Shown one piece after another: positions 20,311-32,644 of a stretch of 64,000 nucleotides of DNA. Origin of the DNA: Acanthococcus lagerstroemiae (taxonomy: Eukaryota > Arthropoda > Insecta > Hemiptera > Eriococcidae); assembly GCA_031841125.1 (NCBI GenBank), contig CM063106.1, positions 46,055,806-46,119,805 of the forward strand, written 5' to 3'. Both the position numbers and the translations under genes were made by a program. How positions within the stretch are numbered: the stretch's first letter is position 1; every line of letters starts with the position of its first letter. The notes beneath the pieces were generated by a model. That model saw only the letters and a program-made list of their open reading frames with translations. It did not search any database and was not told where the DNA came from.

Positions 20311-21006
20311 TCACACAAAACCATTCTCGTCATTGCCGATGGACGCATCGAGAATTACCGAGAAATAAGATAATGCCCCAAATATGTCTCCCCTGCCCCT
20401 CGGAAGTGGTCCAAGCAGCAACTATATTCTTCCCCGGTTGTGGTGCTAGTGTAGTATCTGAATCAGTAGTAAAAAAATTTTTGAATTTTTTGAAAACACT
20501 ATTCGCTTACAAACTCGAGCCGGTTACAATATGAAAGTACCTCATGTCGACAGGTATGAAAATGCGAAAAAGCAAAAAATTCATATTTTCTGAAGGGAGC
20601 ATGGTATCACTGCGAAATTTAAAGTAAGCGTTCAGTAGGCAAAATGAAGTCAGATTTGAGAAGTTGGAGGTGCTAAAAACAGTGAAGCGACGGTAGGGGC
20701 GATAAAAATTTCGTTAATTCTCGCAATTACCAATACACTCTCATCAAGAAACATCGAGAAATAAGATAATTCATCCAATGTTTTCGTGAATTTCTAAGCC
20801 TAGAAGGAATTGAATTTTGTCCATTCTTCTTCCTAGGAATCCATATATTTGTGACTTACGATTAGTTTCATTTATTCTAGAGAAAAATTAGAGATTAAAA
20901 ATGGGGAAAAAATTAAACTTAGGTATCAAAAGGTAGAAAAATTTGGTTTCAAGTCAAAGATGTAATAAACTTTTAAATTATGGTATGCGAATTATCTGTG
21001 AAAAAA

Positions 21007-21980
21007 GGAAATAATGCCCCATCGCCTCAACTGTTTAAATGTAACATTGACTTTGATGAAGTACCTATCTAACTTCAATTGTTTTACTTTCGTTTTCCTT
21101 AATATTTTGTAACCATTTCTTTTTATCAATAAATTTTTTTTAAATATGTATGCTTCCATGCTTTTTCCAAAAATTTTTTAGTACTGCCTAATATGGGCAG
21201 CACTGCTCATTAAGGCCATTAAAAAAAGCAGATGCAAATATTCAAAATGAAATATCATACCTATTCCAAATTAAATTAAATTACGAACACTCTAAAATTC
21301 AGATACCCTTAAGCCTGACTACTACTGTAATTTATAGGCCGGGCCAAAATCCCAAAACTCACAAAACAGGGGATAAAGTTGTTATCCAAAATAAAATATA
21401 ATCCTATAAAGGAAAAAATGAAAAATTTATCGGCAAAATCATCTTGTCCTTTATTGGATTAAAAATTATTTGGTTTTTCTCTTTGAATAAAAAAATAAGT
21501 AAAATAAATAAACACTGCCTCTTTTTTATCAAAGAAGAAAAAAAATTGTGTTTGATGCGAAAAAATTTGTTATTTTACTCGAACATTTTTAAAAATAACT
21601 ATTCATGACAAAAAAATTTCATCCCTCTCAAAAAAAAAAGTGAAAGGAACAAACGAGTAAAAGCAAAATATTGCGTGCGCTATTGCCTTAATTGTTCAAG
21701 TTTAAGCTTGACTTTGATTAAGTACCTATTCGTAATTTCAAACTTTCCTCCTTTTAAAATTTTATAAAAAATTTACTCACGTTTTTGCTAATATTTCTTA
21801 ATAAATTTTTTTGTAAATAAATTTTTGAAAATATTTATGTTCTGTTGGTATTTGGAACTACCCAAAAATTTTTTAGTAAAACCCATCAAGGCCATTAACA
21901 AAAGCAGATAAAAACACTTAGAATAAAATATCATATTCTAAATCAGATGACTACTACTATAATTTATAGGTCGGACTTGG
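21007..21980 (+). repeat. Two diverged direct copies of a ~340-bp unit
   Basis: The first copy (about 21007-21350) and the second (about 21650-21980) share, in order, GACTTTGAT.AAGTACCTAT, CCAAAAATTTTTTAGTA, AAGGCCATTAA, AAAGCAGAT and GACTACTACT.TAATTTATAGG. They are heavily diverged by substitutions and small indels. Confidence 0.7.
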
Positions 21981-22629
21981 ACAAATTCAAGTTGCAAAGG
22001 AAAGAATTGAAAAAGAAAAAATAAAAAGGAAAAGAGAACCAAAATAGGATTACGATAAAATGGACCAAAAAACCAAGGTCGCTTACCAAAAACCAATTAT
22101 TCAGAAAAAAAAAATGGTGTTCGCACAACCTCCAACCAAAAACAGGCCATGAATTAAGAACCAATAAAAACAATCTCAGAAACCATAGGTAATAAAAATA
22201 ATAACTTCAGTTGCAAAGATATAAGTAACAAAGCAAGACTATACGAATTTGAACAAGGGTTAGTTAAAATAAAGTTGAATATAATAAATTGGCTTATTGG
22301 AGATATGCAAATGAGGGAAGGGTTTGATTAAAAAACAAAATTGGAATTTTCTGTATTACTATGGAGAATTAAAAGAATTAAAGGGTGTAGGTTTTTATAT
22401 TAAAAAAGAAATGGGATAAAATATTTGGCCTGCCAAAAACGAAAGTTCCAACGACAGACCCCTGCATGTCGCAATAGTCGGCATATGCGATTATTTTGAT
22501 AAAAACCCACGCCAAATGAAGCGCGACAAAAAATTCGATGTGAACGACAACTGATACATTTTTACACGGCTTGAAATGTGTGCACGAGCACTTCACACCT
22601 GCCCATTCAACATTGTATTGGATCTGGTG

Positions 22630-22810
22630 AAAATTATTCAACTTTTCGTGACTAATTCACATCCATTGTCAAAATTGATTCTCAGTCAATGTTTGACCTA
22701 TATACCCCCCCCCCCTCCTTGTATTTGTACAACCACATTTTTGATTGTATTTACAAAATGGAGGGTCAGCGGTGGATTTGGGCAACGAGTTTGAACTCAG
22801 TGAGAAAAAC
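22630..22810. repeat. Isolated monomer of the foldback-element satellite
   Basis: It matches the 24-27 kb monomer through ACTAATTCACATCCATTGTC, AAAATTGATTC.CAG, ACCACATTTTTGATTGTAT, GGAGGGTCAGCG and GAACTCAG.GAGAAA. It is more diverged than the copies inside the foldback element. Confidence 0.6.
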
Positions 22811-24419
22811 TATTTCTCCATATTCCTACACATTGGAAATGTTAGTCCCAAATGCGAGTCGGATTGAAAATCTGATTTAATTTTTGAATTCAGTAATGCA
22901 AAATATCCATTTGAGTGGTCCTTATTTGATCTGTGTTTTAAAAAATTTCATGTTTCCGACCAGACCGACCCCCGATGGGCTTCCCACATTAAAACTTGCT
23001 TTCGTAATATTTGAGCAGTGGGCCAGAAGAGAAAAAGAGACCGACCAGCGTACTTAAAGAAGGCCTTACTGGTACAATAATGTTTTTCACCTCATTATTA
23101 AATTTATAATAATATGTACATGTTTAGAGGACTATTTAGACCGCGCCAATACGGCATTAATATTATTTCTGTGGCGTTCAATACATTTTTTCCGGTCAAA
23201 AATTTTTTTTTGGACAGGATCCGACTTAAACGTCGTGCGTTCATTTTAGGCGTTTTTTGTTGCTTTTTTGCCGTTGAAACAACTTTTTCTGGCGGGCTGT
23301 TATTTCCCACCCAAAAGAAATGATAAACAAAATTACAGAAATTGAGACCTCTACAGTTTGTTTGTGCATCCTCAAACTAAATTTATATTAGGAAATCTAG
23401 AAATTAAATCCCCCTCCCCCCTCTAGACACGGAGGAGAAAGTACATAAGGAATTCTATTAGTTCCCATAAAAAGCCTAGCATGAGGAAAAATAATATTAT
23501 GATCTGATCATGGGGGGCCTTAATGCCAAAATATAGATAAACAAGGCACATCAACCAACGTTAGAACCTTGCAGAATAGGAAAATGCAAAAAATGGAGTC
23601 AGGCTGATAAATTTTGCCAAGCTAAATAATCTAAAAATTGTAACAACATTCTTCGAAAAGAAAAAATAATCAAAGTACTACCACGAAACTGACCATCTCT
23701 TTCATCAATGATATACGAATTGTACGTGTACAAAATATTTAAGTTATATCCAACTGCGTGGGTTCTCTGACCATAGAATGTATAGGAGCACTTTAGCTAT
23801 CTCTAAAAAGATTAAGTTCAAGAATTATAGAGAATCTGCTGAAAAAGAAAGCCCATATGTTCTGATCAATTCATAAAATACAAAATGCAAAAACACTCTT
23901 GAAAAATAAAATCAACAGAATTTTTTGCTGGTCACATTCTTACAAGGACGTTCAAAAAAAGAATATGAACGCGTGGTAATGGCAGTTTCAGCGGTGATTA
24001 GTGAATTTGGTAAGAAAACAGGAAGTTATAAAAATTGACGACATACTTTCGGCCCAAACTACGCAGTTAATAATATAAAAAAGAGCTCTATTTCTACGGC
24101 CCCCCAAAATGAGGTAAGGGGTTGGAATTAGCGGCATAAATTCTATTGTAATTTGTGCTAATTGTGCTCCGAAGTCCCAGAATTTGTGTCACCTCCCGTG
24201 CGTCTACATTTTAATAAAAAGTTGGGGGATGTCCCCCCCCCAAATGAAGATAGGAGGTTGGAATTAGCGGCACAAATTTGTATTTTATTTGTGCTAATTG
24301 TGCTCCGAAGTCCCAGAATTTGTGCCGCCTCCCACGGGTCTACATTTTAATGAAAAGTTTGGCGGGCCACAGACATGTTGGCCCCCCAAATGAAGATTGA
24401 GGGTTCCACACCATAAATA

Positions 24420-25545
24420 TACGTCAGGCATTTTTTTGGGCGAAAATATTTTCCGAGAGCTTCGGGCCCGTACCCGGTGAAATAGATTCGAAATGCCGAG
24501 ACGAATTCTGAACTGTCGTCAAAATTGATTCACAGACTATTTCTGACCCCGTATAGTAACCGCCCCCAGTATAACCTCATTTTTGACTGTATCTCGTCAA
24601 CGGTGGGTCAGCGCCTGATTTGGTCGACGAATCCGAACTCAGCTCGAAAAATTGAGTAGGAGTTTGTGGTTATCTCATATTTTTTGAATTTCGAAAATTT
24701 AGAAAATTTCTCCATATTTTATACATCAGGCATTTTTTTTGGCGAAAAAATTTTCCGAGGGCTTCGGGGCGCAGACCCGGCGAAATCTATTCGAAATGCC
24801 GAGACGAATTCAGAAGCGTCGTCAAAATTTATTCACACGCTATTTCTGACCCAGGATAGACCCCGCCCCCAGTGTAACCACATTTTTGACTGTATCTCGG
24901 CAACGGAGGACCAGCGCCTGATTTGGTCGACGAATTCGAACTTAGCGCGAAAAATTGAGTCAAAAACAGTCTTTAATTCAAAATTTTTAATTTTTTCGGA
25001 TTTTGAAAATTTCTCAAAATTGCATCATGGATTTTTTCGGACAAAAATATTTTCGGAAAGATTCGGCGTCGGCGCTGGTGCTAGTTACTCAGTTTTTCGA
25101 GACGAATTTGAATCTGTCGTCAAAACTGAGCTGCAATCATTTTTTTACCAAAATTGACCAATACTTCCAACTATTACGAGTGTATCCCGAGAACGGAGCG
25201 TCCCTGCCGAATTTAAACACCCAATTCAAACTCAGCGTGAAAAATTGGTTCAAAAACAGTCTTTATTTCAAGATTTTTAGTTTTTTCGAATTTTGAAAAT
25301 TTCTCCATACTATACATCATGTCCTTTTTGGGGCCACAAAATTTTTGGTGAGCTTCGGCGTTGGCGCGTGTGCTAATTACTCAATTTTTCGAGGCAAATT
25401 CAAATCCGTTGTCAAAATTGAGCTACACTCATTTTTTCACCCAAGTTGACCAATTTTTCCAACGTTTTCGAGGGTATCTTGAGAACGGAGCGTTGCCGCG
25501 AAATTTGAACGCCGAATTCGAACTGATCGTAAACAATTGAGTCGA
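24420..25545 (+). repeat. ~300-bp satellite monomers, forward orientation
   Basis: Successive monomers contain CAGGCATTTTTTTTGGCGAA, CCGAGACGAATTC, a polypyrimidine CCGCCCCCAGT and CGACGAATTCGAACT.AGCG. The first two are close to those on the right arm; the next two are a diverged subtype like that at 13.9-14.6 kb. Confidence 0.75.
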
Positions 25546-27120
25546 AGATCTCGGATAATTTTTTCGCCAAAAATAATGCCTGATGTATAGTATGGAGATA
25601 TTTTAAGAACTTTCGAATTTCTAAAATACTGAGATAGCCACCCTATCCTACTAAATGTTTCGCGCCGAGTTCGAATTCGTCGACCAAATCAGGCGCTGAC
25701 CCTCCGTTGCCGAGATACAGTCAAAGATGTGGTTACACTGGGGGTGGGCGTGGGGGCTATACTGGATCAGAAATGGCCTGTGAATCAATTTTGACGACGG
25801 TTCTGAATTCGTCTCGGCAGTTAGATTCTATTTCGCCGGGTCCGGGCCCCGAAGCTCTCGGAAAATGTTTTCGCCTAAAAGAATGCCTGATGTATAGTAT
25901 GGAGATATTTTCAAAATTTTCAAAATTCAAAATAGATGAGATAACCACCAATTCCTACTTAATTTTTCGAGCTGAGTTCGAATTCGTCGACCAAATCAGG
26001 CGCTGACCCTCCGTTTCCAAGAGACAGTCAAAAATGTGGTTATACTGGCGTCAGGGGCTATAATGGGTCAGAAATAGCCTGTGAATCAATTTTGACGACG
26101 GTTCTGAATTCGTCTCGGCATTCGATTCTATTTCGCCAGAACCGGGCCCCGAAGCTCTCCGAAAATTTTTTCGCCCAAAAAAATGCCTGATGTTATTATG
26201 GTATTGAGAAATTTTCATAATTTTAGAAATTCCAAATAGATAAGATAACAACAAATTCCTACTCAGTTTTTCGCGCTGAGTTCGAATTCGTCGATCAAAT
26301 CAGGCGCTGACCCTCCGTGGCCGAGATACAGACAAAAATGAGGTTATACTGAGGGCGGGGACTATACGGGGTCAGAAATGGCCTGTGAATCAATTTTGAC
26401 GAGGGTTTTGAATTCGTCTCGGCATTTCGAATCTATTTCGCCGGGTCCGGTCCTCGAAGCTCTCGGAAAATTTTTTCGCCCAAAAAATGCCTGATGTATA
26501 AGTATGGAGAAATTTTCGAAATTTTCGAAATTCAAAAAAAAACAGAGATAACCACCAATTTCTACTCAATTTTTCGCGCTGAGTTCGATTTTCTCGACCA
26601 AATCAGCCGCTGACCCACCGTTGACGAGATACAGTCAAAAATGAGGTTATACTGGGGGCGGTTACTATACGGGGTCAGAAATAGTCTGTGAATCAATTTT
26701 GACGACAGTTCTGAATTCGTCTCGGCATTTCGATTCTATTTCGCCGGATCCGAGCCCCGAAACTCTCGGAAAATTTTTTCGTCCCAAAAAAATGCCTGAT
26801 GTACGTATGGAGAAATTTTCAAAATTATCGAAATTCCAAATAGATGAGATAACAAGAAATTCCTACTCAATTTTTCGCGCTGAGTTCGAATTCGTCGACC
26901 AAATCAGACGCTGACCCTCCGTTGCCGAGATACAGTCAAAAATGTGGTTAAATTGGGGGCCGGGGCTATACGAGGTCAGAAATAGCCTGTGAATCAATTT
27001 TGACGACGGTTCTGAATTCGTCTCGGCATTTCGAATCTATTTCACCGGGTACGGGCCCGATGCTCTTGAAAAATATTTTCGCCCAAAAAAATGCCTGGTG
27101 TATATTTATGGTATGGAACC
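25546..27120 (-). repeat. ~300-bp satellite monomers, reverse orientation
   Basis: Five to six monomers are marked by AATGCCTGATGTAT-like words near 25577, 25885, 26184, 26488, 26792 and 27090. Each has GAGTTCGAATTCGTCGACCA and GACGACGGTTCTGAATTCG. Apparent short open frames repeat with the monomer and are not genes. Confidence 0.8.
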
Positions 27121-28156
27121 CCCAATCTTCACTTGGGGGGCCAACATGTCTGTGGCCCCCAAACTTCTCATTAAGATGTAGACCCGCGGGAGGCGGCACA
27201 AATTCTGGGACTTCGGAGCACAATTAGCACAAATAAAATTTACAAATTTGTGCTACTATATTTTAGACCTTACGTTTGCTTATTTTACCGGCCCCCAATT
27301 TTATTCGTGAGCTGTAGGTTCAAAGAAGGGGGCACAAAATGTGGGACCCTTGAGCACAATCAGCACAAATAAAATACAAGTTTGTGCCACTATTTTCGAG
27401 ACCCACCTTTGTTGGAGGGGGGGGGCTAACATTTCACCGCCCCATTTTATTTTTGGGCAGGGGGCACAAATTGTAGGAACCTCGAGCACATTTAGCACAA
27501 ATTAGGTAAAAATTCGTCCCATCACACCCGAGCCCCCAACCCTTCCTGGGGGGGTCGTGGCCCATATCCACACTGTTTTTACTTTCACCACGGATTTCTT
27601 CCTTATCATTGTTGCCAAATCTGATGCGCAAAAACAGAAGTGTCGTTGCCTGAAACTATCGCACTTTCGCCTCATGAGTTTAAAAAAAGTATGAACAATG
27701 ACAATAAATTTTTGGATAGAACGGATGTACCTCCCAAAATTGGGGTAGGATATGAGATACCGTGAAAAGAACCTGAAAAATGAATTCGGTGACAGCAGAA
27801 ACCAGTTAATCTCTCCTTTTGAAGATCGTTTTTTTAAAATATCATAATTTTTCCAGCCCCCTCCCCCAAATTGAGCATTGGACTGTGAGCCCAGAAAATG
27901 CGGCACAAATTCTGAGACCTCGGAGCACAATTAGCACAAATTACAATAAAATTTGTGCCGCCAATTCCAACCCCCTATCTTCATTTTGGGGGGGGGGACA
28001 ACATTTCTCTGCCCCCCAACTTTTCATTAAGATGTAGACCCACGGGAGGCGGCACAAATTCTGGGACTTCGGAGCACAATTAGCACAAATTACAATAGAA
28101 TTTATGCCGCTAATTCCAACCCCCTACCTCATTTTGGGGAGGGGGGCGTAGAAATA

Positions 28157-31100
28157 CAGTCACAAAAAAGAGAACTTCTGAAAAGCAAAACGAACAAAAC
28201 CTCTTTAGACAAAATCGAGCTAGCACATGTATAAGGCGAATGTTCGTTCTATGTAATAAGTATGTTTGAGGTTGATCCCCAATTATTGTGTAGAACGTGA
28301 CTTTCAAAGTTCGTCATGAAAATCACCATTTATCTTTCTTTTGCATCAACATGACGGATCGCTTCTGGATACATTTTCATTGTTCTGTAGCAAAGTGTAG
28401 CTTCTTTCAGACTAAAAAAATTTTCTCGCCTATGGGGGGAGTTGACATGGTCCACGAGAGTAAAATGTCAAGTCTAGGATATGTCTTCATGGACACCAAT
28501 GGAAAGCTTAGACTCCTCAATATATAAATCTGTGAAAATTCTTCAAGTTCATCCAGTTTTTAGGAGTAGGGAGCCTAAGATGAAGCAAAATAGAGGTAGT
28601 ACCACCCACTGAAAAATTATTGAATGCGAGGTTTCTCAGGCTGCTGATTTCGAATATCACATTATTTTCCAAAATAATTTATTCTAGGGTCCGAAAACTC
28701 AAAATTTAGGGACAAAACTTTTCCGATTTAACCAAGTGCGGGCCACAAGATTCAAAATTTTGGGTGCGATGTGGCCACTTTTTTTTCGTTCTTATTGACG
28801 TATTCATGCAGGCTTTTAAAATGGGTATTTTTCGAGAAGCCGACTTCGAATATTGTACATATAATTTTTCCGATGTGATCCATAAGAGGGTCGAAAATTT
28901 TCTCATTTGAACGGGGCAATGTTTTAATTTTTTCAAGTTCTTAATCTGAGGCGCATACGAAAACGGACCAGCTGACCAAAAGTAAAATTTTACAGGAGAA
29001 GCGTTTAAAGTTGAGAGTATTTTTTTGTAATTACCGTTCTGTTAATTACGAACATTTCAACCCTGAAGGTCCTACTCACTACCACACGCTCCTCTAGTCT
29101 TTTGTCTGTTCTTTTCGGGGAAAATGTCCAATGTTTTCCAAAGAATTTAAATGTTTTATCTCCGAAGAATTTTATAAAAAAACTCTGGGGAAATTCCCCG
29201 TTGATTTTCAAGGAATTTCATTGGAAAATTTTGGATTCGATTCCTTTAAATGGTAAGAGTAGACAGGCATTCATGCAGCAGGATAAGTTGCCTACATTAT
29301 AAAATTAGAGGTTCCCAGCGAGAAATGCGCGACTCCCCTTCAGCAGGTATATGTAAGCAACTCATCCTGACAACTGCTCTCGCGTTTAAAAGGGCAAGAA
29401 GAAATATGTCCGGTATCCATAGAAAATTGTTTTTGAACAATCCAATTTCACATAAGAATATGCTATTTCCCTTTTGTACTTTTTTTGAAATATAATAAAT
29501 TTTGACTTGCCTCACTTAAAACTGCAATATCTCGCTGAATTTTCAAGATAGAGGTCTAGGGTTGATTTTATTTGATTTCTAAGGAGTTTTACATAAATTT
29601 AGCCAGAAAAGCAAAAATCAGAAAATTGGTCAACTGGTCCCTTTTTGTATGCGCCTTCACTTATCTTAAAATGACGGCAACCCTTTATTTGAGACTATTG
29701 TGGCCTCACATGATTCACATCGAGAAAGAAATCAAGGTCTGAGAAAACATTCATATTATCATATTCATATTTGGTTATTGCATAACTGTCTAAAATATTA
29801 TTAATAATTTAAAAAATGATGTCTCTGAAAGTCAAGTCAGTCAGGTAATGTAAAGCAGAAAGCGACGTCTTGCAAAGAATTCATTTGGCTAGACGGCATA
29901 ATGATAGTAAAAAAGAAAATTTATGAAAATGAGCACTTTTTCCAGCGGAATATAAATTTTTAGGACCTTAATTGGTCAAATTATAAAAATAATGCAGTAT
30001 TTGAAACTGGTGTCTGGGGAAACACCTTCTGGTAACCTGTGTGATTACATCTGTAAGAAAATTGAACACATCGCATCACAAATTTATTGTGAATTTTGGG
30101 GCCTCCGATGTCGAAAAAGAAAAATGGTTGTAAAGTTTTCGAAAGCAGAGCATATCTGAAAACATCCATTTTAGTAGACTGCATGATGGTGTCAGTAAAA
30201 ACAAAAAACTTGAAAAAATTAGCCGTTTGCTCCAAAATTTTGAGTTTTTGGGCTCTCTGGTGTGCTACATCCGAAAAATGGTTGAATATTCGAAATCAAC
30301 AACCTGAAAACTTTCCTATTCGATATTTGAATTTTCAGAATAGAGCACATTCCTATATGAAGTTTTTCGGATTACTAATTATCAAAACAGGTTAACCACT
30401 AGTCACTGCACCCTGTTACTAACATTGGGTGCAAATTGCAGAATAAAGTACAAATTCTCTATGAAACCCTGAAAACATGCAACCTTGCTTTTCTCTTGTT
30501 CACCTCATAATGCACAACTACTCTGCGTCCTTCAAATGGTTTCCTTCATTATTTCGAATAACATTTCTAACAGAATCACTTTCTGACCCCTCAGAATAGA
30601 CAGTGGCATTGCACGCAATTACAAAAAAAAAATGAAGATAAGTGATTCGAATTTATGTAGACATGGGTTAGTCACCAGAGTAAATAATTTAAATACTCTC
30701 TAGTTTTAGAAAATTCCATGAGATACGATTGCAAACGTTGTTCATTAATATACGACATTGTACTCTAGAGTTTGTATAATCTACATTCATTTCAACGAAC
30801 TTAGAAGTAGGTGTTTATCCGTCTCAATATTGAATACCTACACACAAAAGTAGAGATGAATTTTTCACACAATTTCATTTGCACGACGTGAAACGCAGAA
30901 TTCCAGTCTTACAACAGCATGGAATGTTCACAGTACAAATATTACTAAAAAATAAAATTGTAAGAAATGCTGCGAAGCTCATTCATTGATACACTATTAT
31001 GCACTGTGTGGTTAGAAATCTGCTATTAAGTTACTACCCTGCTCTTAATGAAGAAAGCTTTGTCTTGAGCGTCTCACGCTGAACCTGAAAATTCGCATAT

Positions 31101-32022
31101 TTGAGCATGGTGATAGAGATGTCGAAGGGGAAGACTTCTTTCCCTTCGGCCAAAAAATAGCATACACCGAAAATAGGCGCATTGACATAAGGACTCCAAA
31201 ACCCTAGAATTAAAAGATTGTAATCATGTTAAATAATTCTTAAAAACCAAATAAGTAGGCCTAAGTGACGCTTAAAACGGTATCATCATTTCTACTGGTG
31301 AGACTTAAGGGTGTAAATCTGACTGAAAACAGATCGCTGTTCACTGGTCATTGTCATCATACATCCTGCATTGGGAATGTAATTCTGAAATGTGTACAGA
31401 TAACCGATTAGTGGAAATAATACAGGCGTCTAAATAAAACGTAAACTGAATTTCAATTAAATTAGGTATGGTATATTCAGTATGAAACAACCAATGTTAA
31501 AACAGTTTTCCTATGATATATTTATTAAACTATATAGCAACTGACGGTTTCACAAACATAAAAATCATACCAACAGAAACGTTCAATAAAATCCCAGAAC
31601 ATCATCATTACTGTCAATACTGGCTCCCAGGAGGAATGTAAATACTGAAAAGCTGGGAACCCGGCGACGGAATGTAAATATTTCAATTGGTACGTTCTCA
31701 TGCATGCAACAGATTTGATAACGAGTATTGTAATAATTAATAATAAACCTCAAAGAACTCGTTTTCAGATGATTTTAACCGGAATACAAAAATCTTACCC
31801 GAAATCTGACGATGGGTAAGCGGGATCGCGATCCCAACACCATTTATGATAAGCGGATAACTGATAATAATTCACATTCATAGCACAGTTACATTTTTGG
31901 TAGAATTAAAAATCACATCAAAGCGCTTTTAACAACAGAAAATTCCCATAAAGAAGAGAAAAGTCCCTACCAACGTTTACGACGTTTTAATTTGGGTTGG
32001 TAGCATTGCGTTTCACCATCTT
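28157..32022. other. Non-genic stretch
   Basis: It contains about two diverged units of the 47-bp minisatellite at 29117-29240. Otherwise it is AT-rich sequence without recognisable exons, RNA genes or transposon termini. Open frames up to about 100 codons occur, but none has family resemblance or splice context. Confidence 0.4.
29117..29240 (+). repeat. Small copy of the 47-bp GAATTTCATTGGAAA minisatellite
   Basis: GGGGAAAATGTCCAATGTTT, CCAAAGAATTT, CTCCGAAGAATTTTAT and AAGGAATTTCATTGGAAAAT match units of the larger array at 51760-52400. Confidence 0.6.
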
Positions 32023-32096
32023 TTTCCAACGGATGGTTATTCCAACGGATGGTTATTCCAACAGTTGGTATTTCCAACCGTTTGACTTTCCAGCGG
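32023..32096 (-). repeat. Right member of the 73-bp inverted pair
   Basis: It is the reverse complement of 15055-15127. It lies about 550 bases upstream of copy B of neuralized. Confidence 0.85.
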
Positions 32097-32377
32097 TTGA
32101 CGCAGTACCAAGGTTCTTCTTTACATGCTGTTTAATGAGGCAAAGTAATTTTTTGAAAAATTGGAGTTAATTTAGGAGTGGTTGTCGAGAATTAAAATTT
32201 GGTGTGTAAGTACACGAAAGTCTTCAGAATAACGAAACAAAAAATCCAAGCGGAAAATTACTCGGGCGATGTGTTACTAGCTTCTGAATATGCACATTCA
32301 ATGGTATTTCCTTCTTCGTGATCCGGTTTCATCTTGTTATCAGTCGCACAAGAGCGCTCTCTATATTTAGGTTATCT

Positions 32378-32430
32378 CTTCGTCCACTACACTAGCGCAA
32401 CTACAGGAGCGTCCAAATCCAAACGCCAAT
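32378..32430. repeat. Dispersed repeat shared with 61172-61219
   Basis: Both copies have TCTTTTCGTCCAC-like lead-in, ACACTAGCGCA(A/T)CTACAGG, AG(C/G)GTCCAAA and CAAACGCCAAT. It lies in the presumed 5' region of copy B. Confidence 0.6.
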
Positions 32431-32644
32431 TCGAAGGTCGGCTCGTAGTCCGTACGTCCGTAGTCGGCTCTGTCTCGAGAAAAAAAAGAACATTTTCCCC
32501 GCATATTTTGGGCATTTCAAAATGGCGACGGCAAACTTGTACTATCGTCAAAAGTCATTTTTGTTTTGGAAATTGGAAAAATCATCAGTAATATAAGTCA
32601 TAGGTGTTCTAATAAAAAAAATATTGTAAGCAATTCAGGAGAAA

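Larger units (their letters stand above)
20320..24088. other. AT-rich non-genic stretch with old repeats
   Basis: A duplicated unit lies at about 21007-21350 and 21650-21980. One monomer of the foldback-element family is near 22630-22810. GAGAAATAAGATAAT recurs at about 20360 and 20755. No protein-coding exon is recognised. Confidence 0.45.
24089..28156. mobile_element. ~4 kb foldback-like palindromic element built of tandem repeats
   Basis: The outermost ~150 bases (24089-24240 and about 28005-28156) are almost perfect inverted repeats beginning TATTTCTACG. Inside come GGCACAAAT..ATTTGTGCC modules of ~60 bases, two on the left and five on the right. The core is ~300-bp monomers in one orientation up to about 25545 and in the opposite orientation after it; on the right they recur at 297-308 base spacing. 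Long inverted repeats made of subrepeats resemble Foldback elements. There is no transposase. The arms are unequal (about 1.46 and 2.6 kb). Confidence 0.75.

Noticed and set aside
24420..27227. Open frames of up to 163 codons on both strands
   Set aside because: They recur with the ~300-bp monomers of the foldback element and change with orientation, so they are by-products of the repeat.
24100..28150. The regular repeats as a CRISPR array
   Set aside because: Repeat units are ~300 bases, inverted about a centre, and lie in a eukaryotic genome with no cas genes; this is a foldback or satellite structure.
15055..32096. The inverted pair as ends of a Maverick/Polinton-like giant transposon
   Set aside because: No polymerase, integrase or capsid-like frame is visible between them, and the repeats are only 73 bases. 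The interior includes an unreadable block, so it cannot be wholly excluded.
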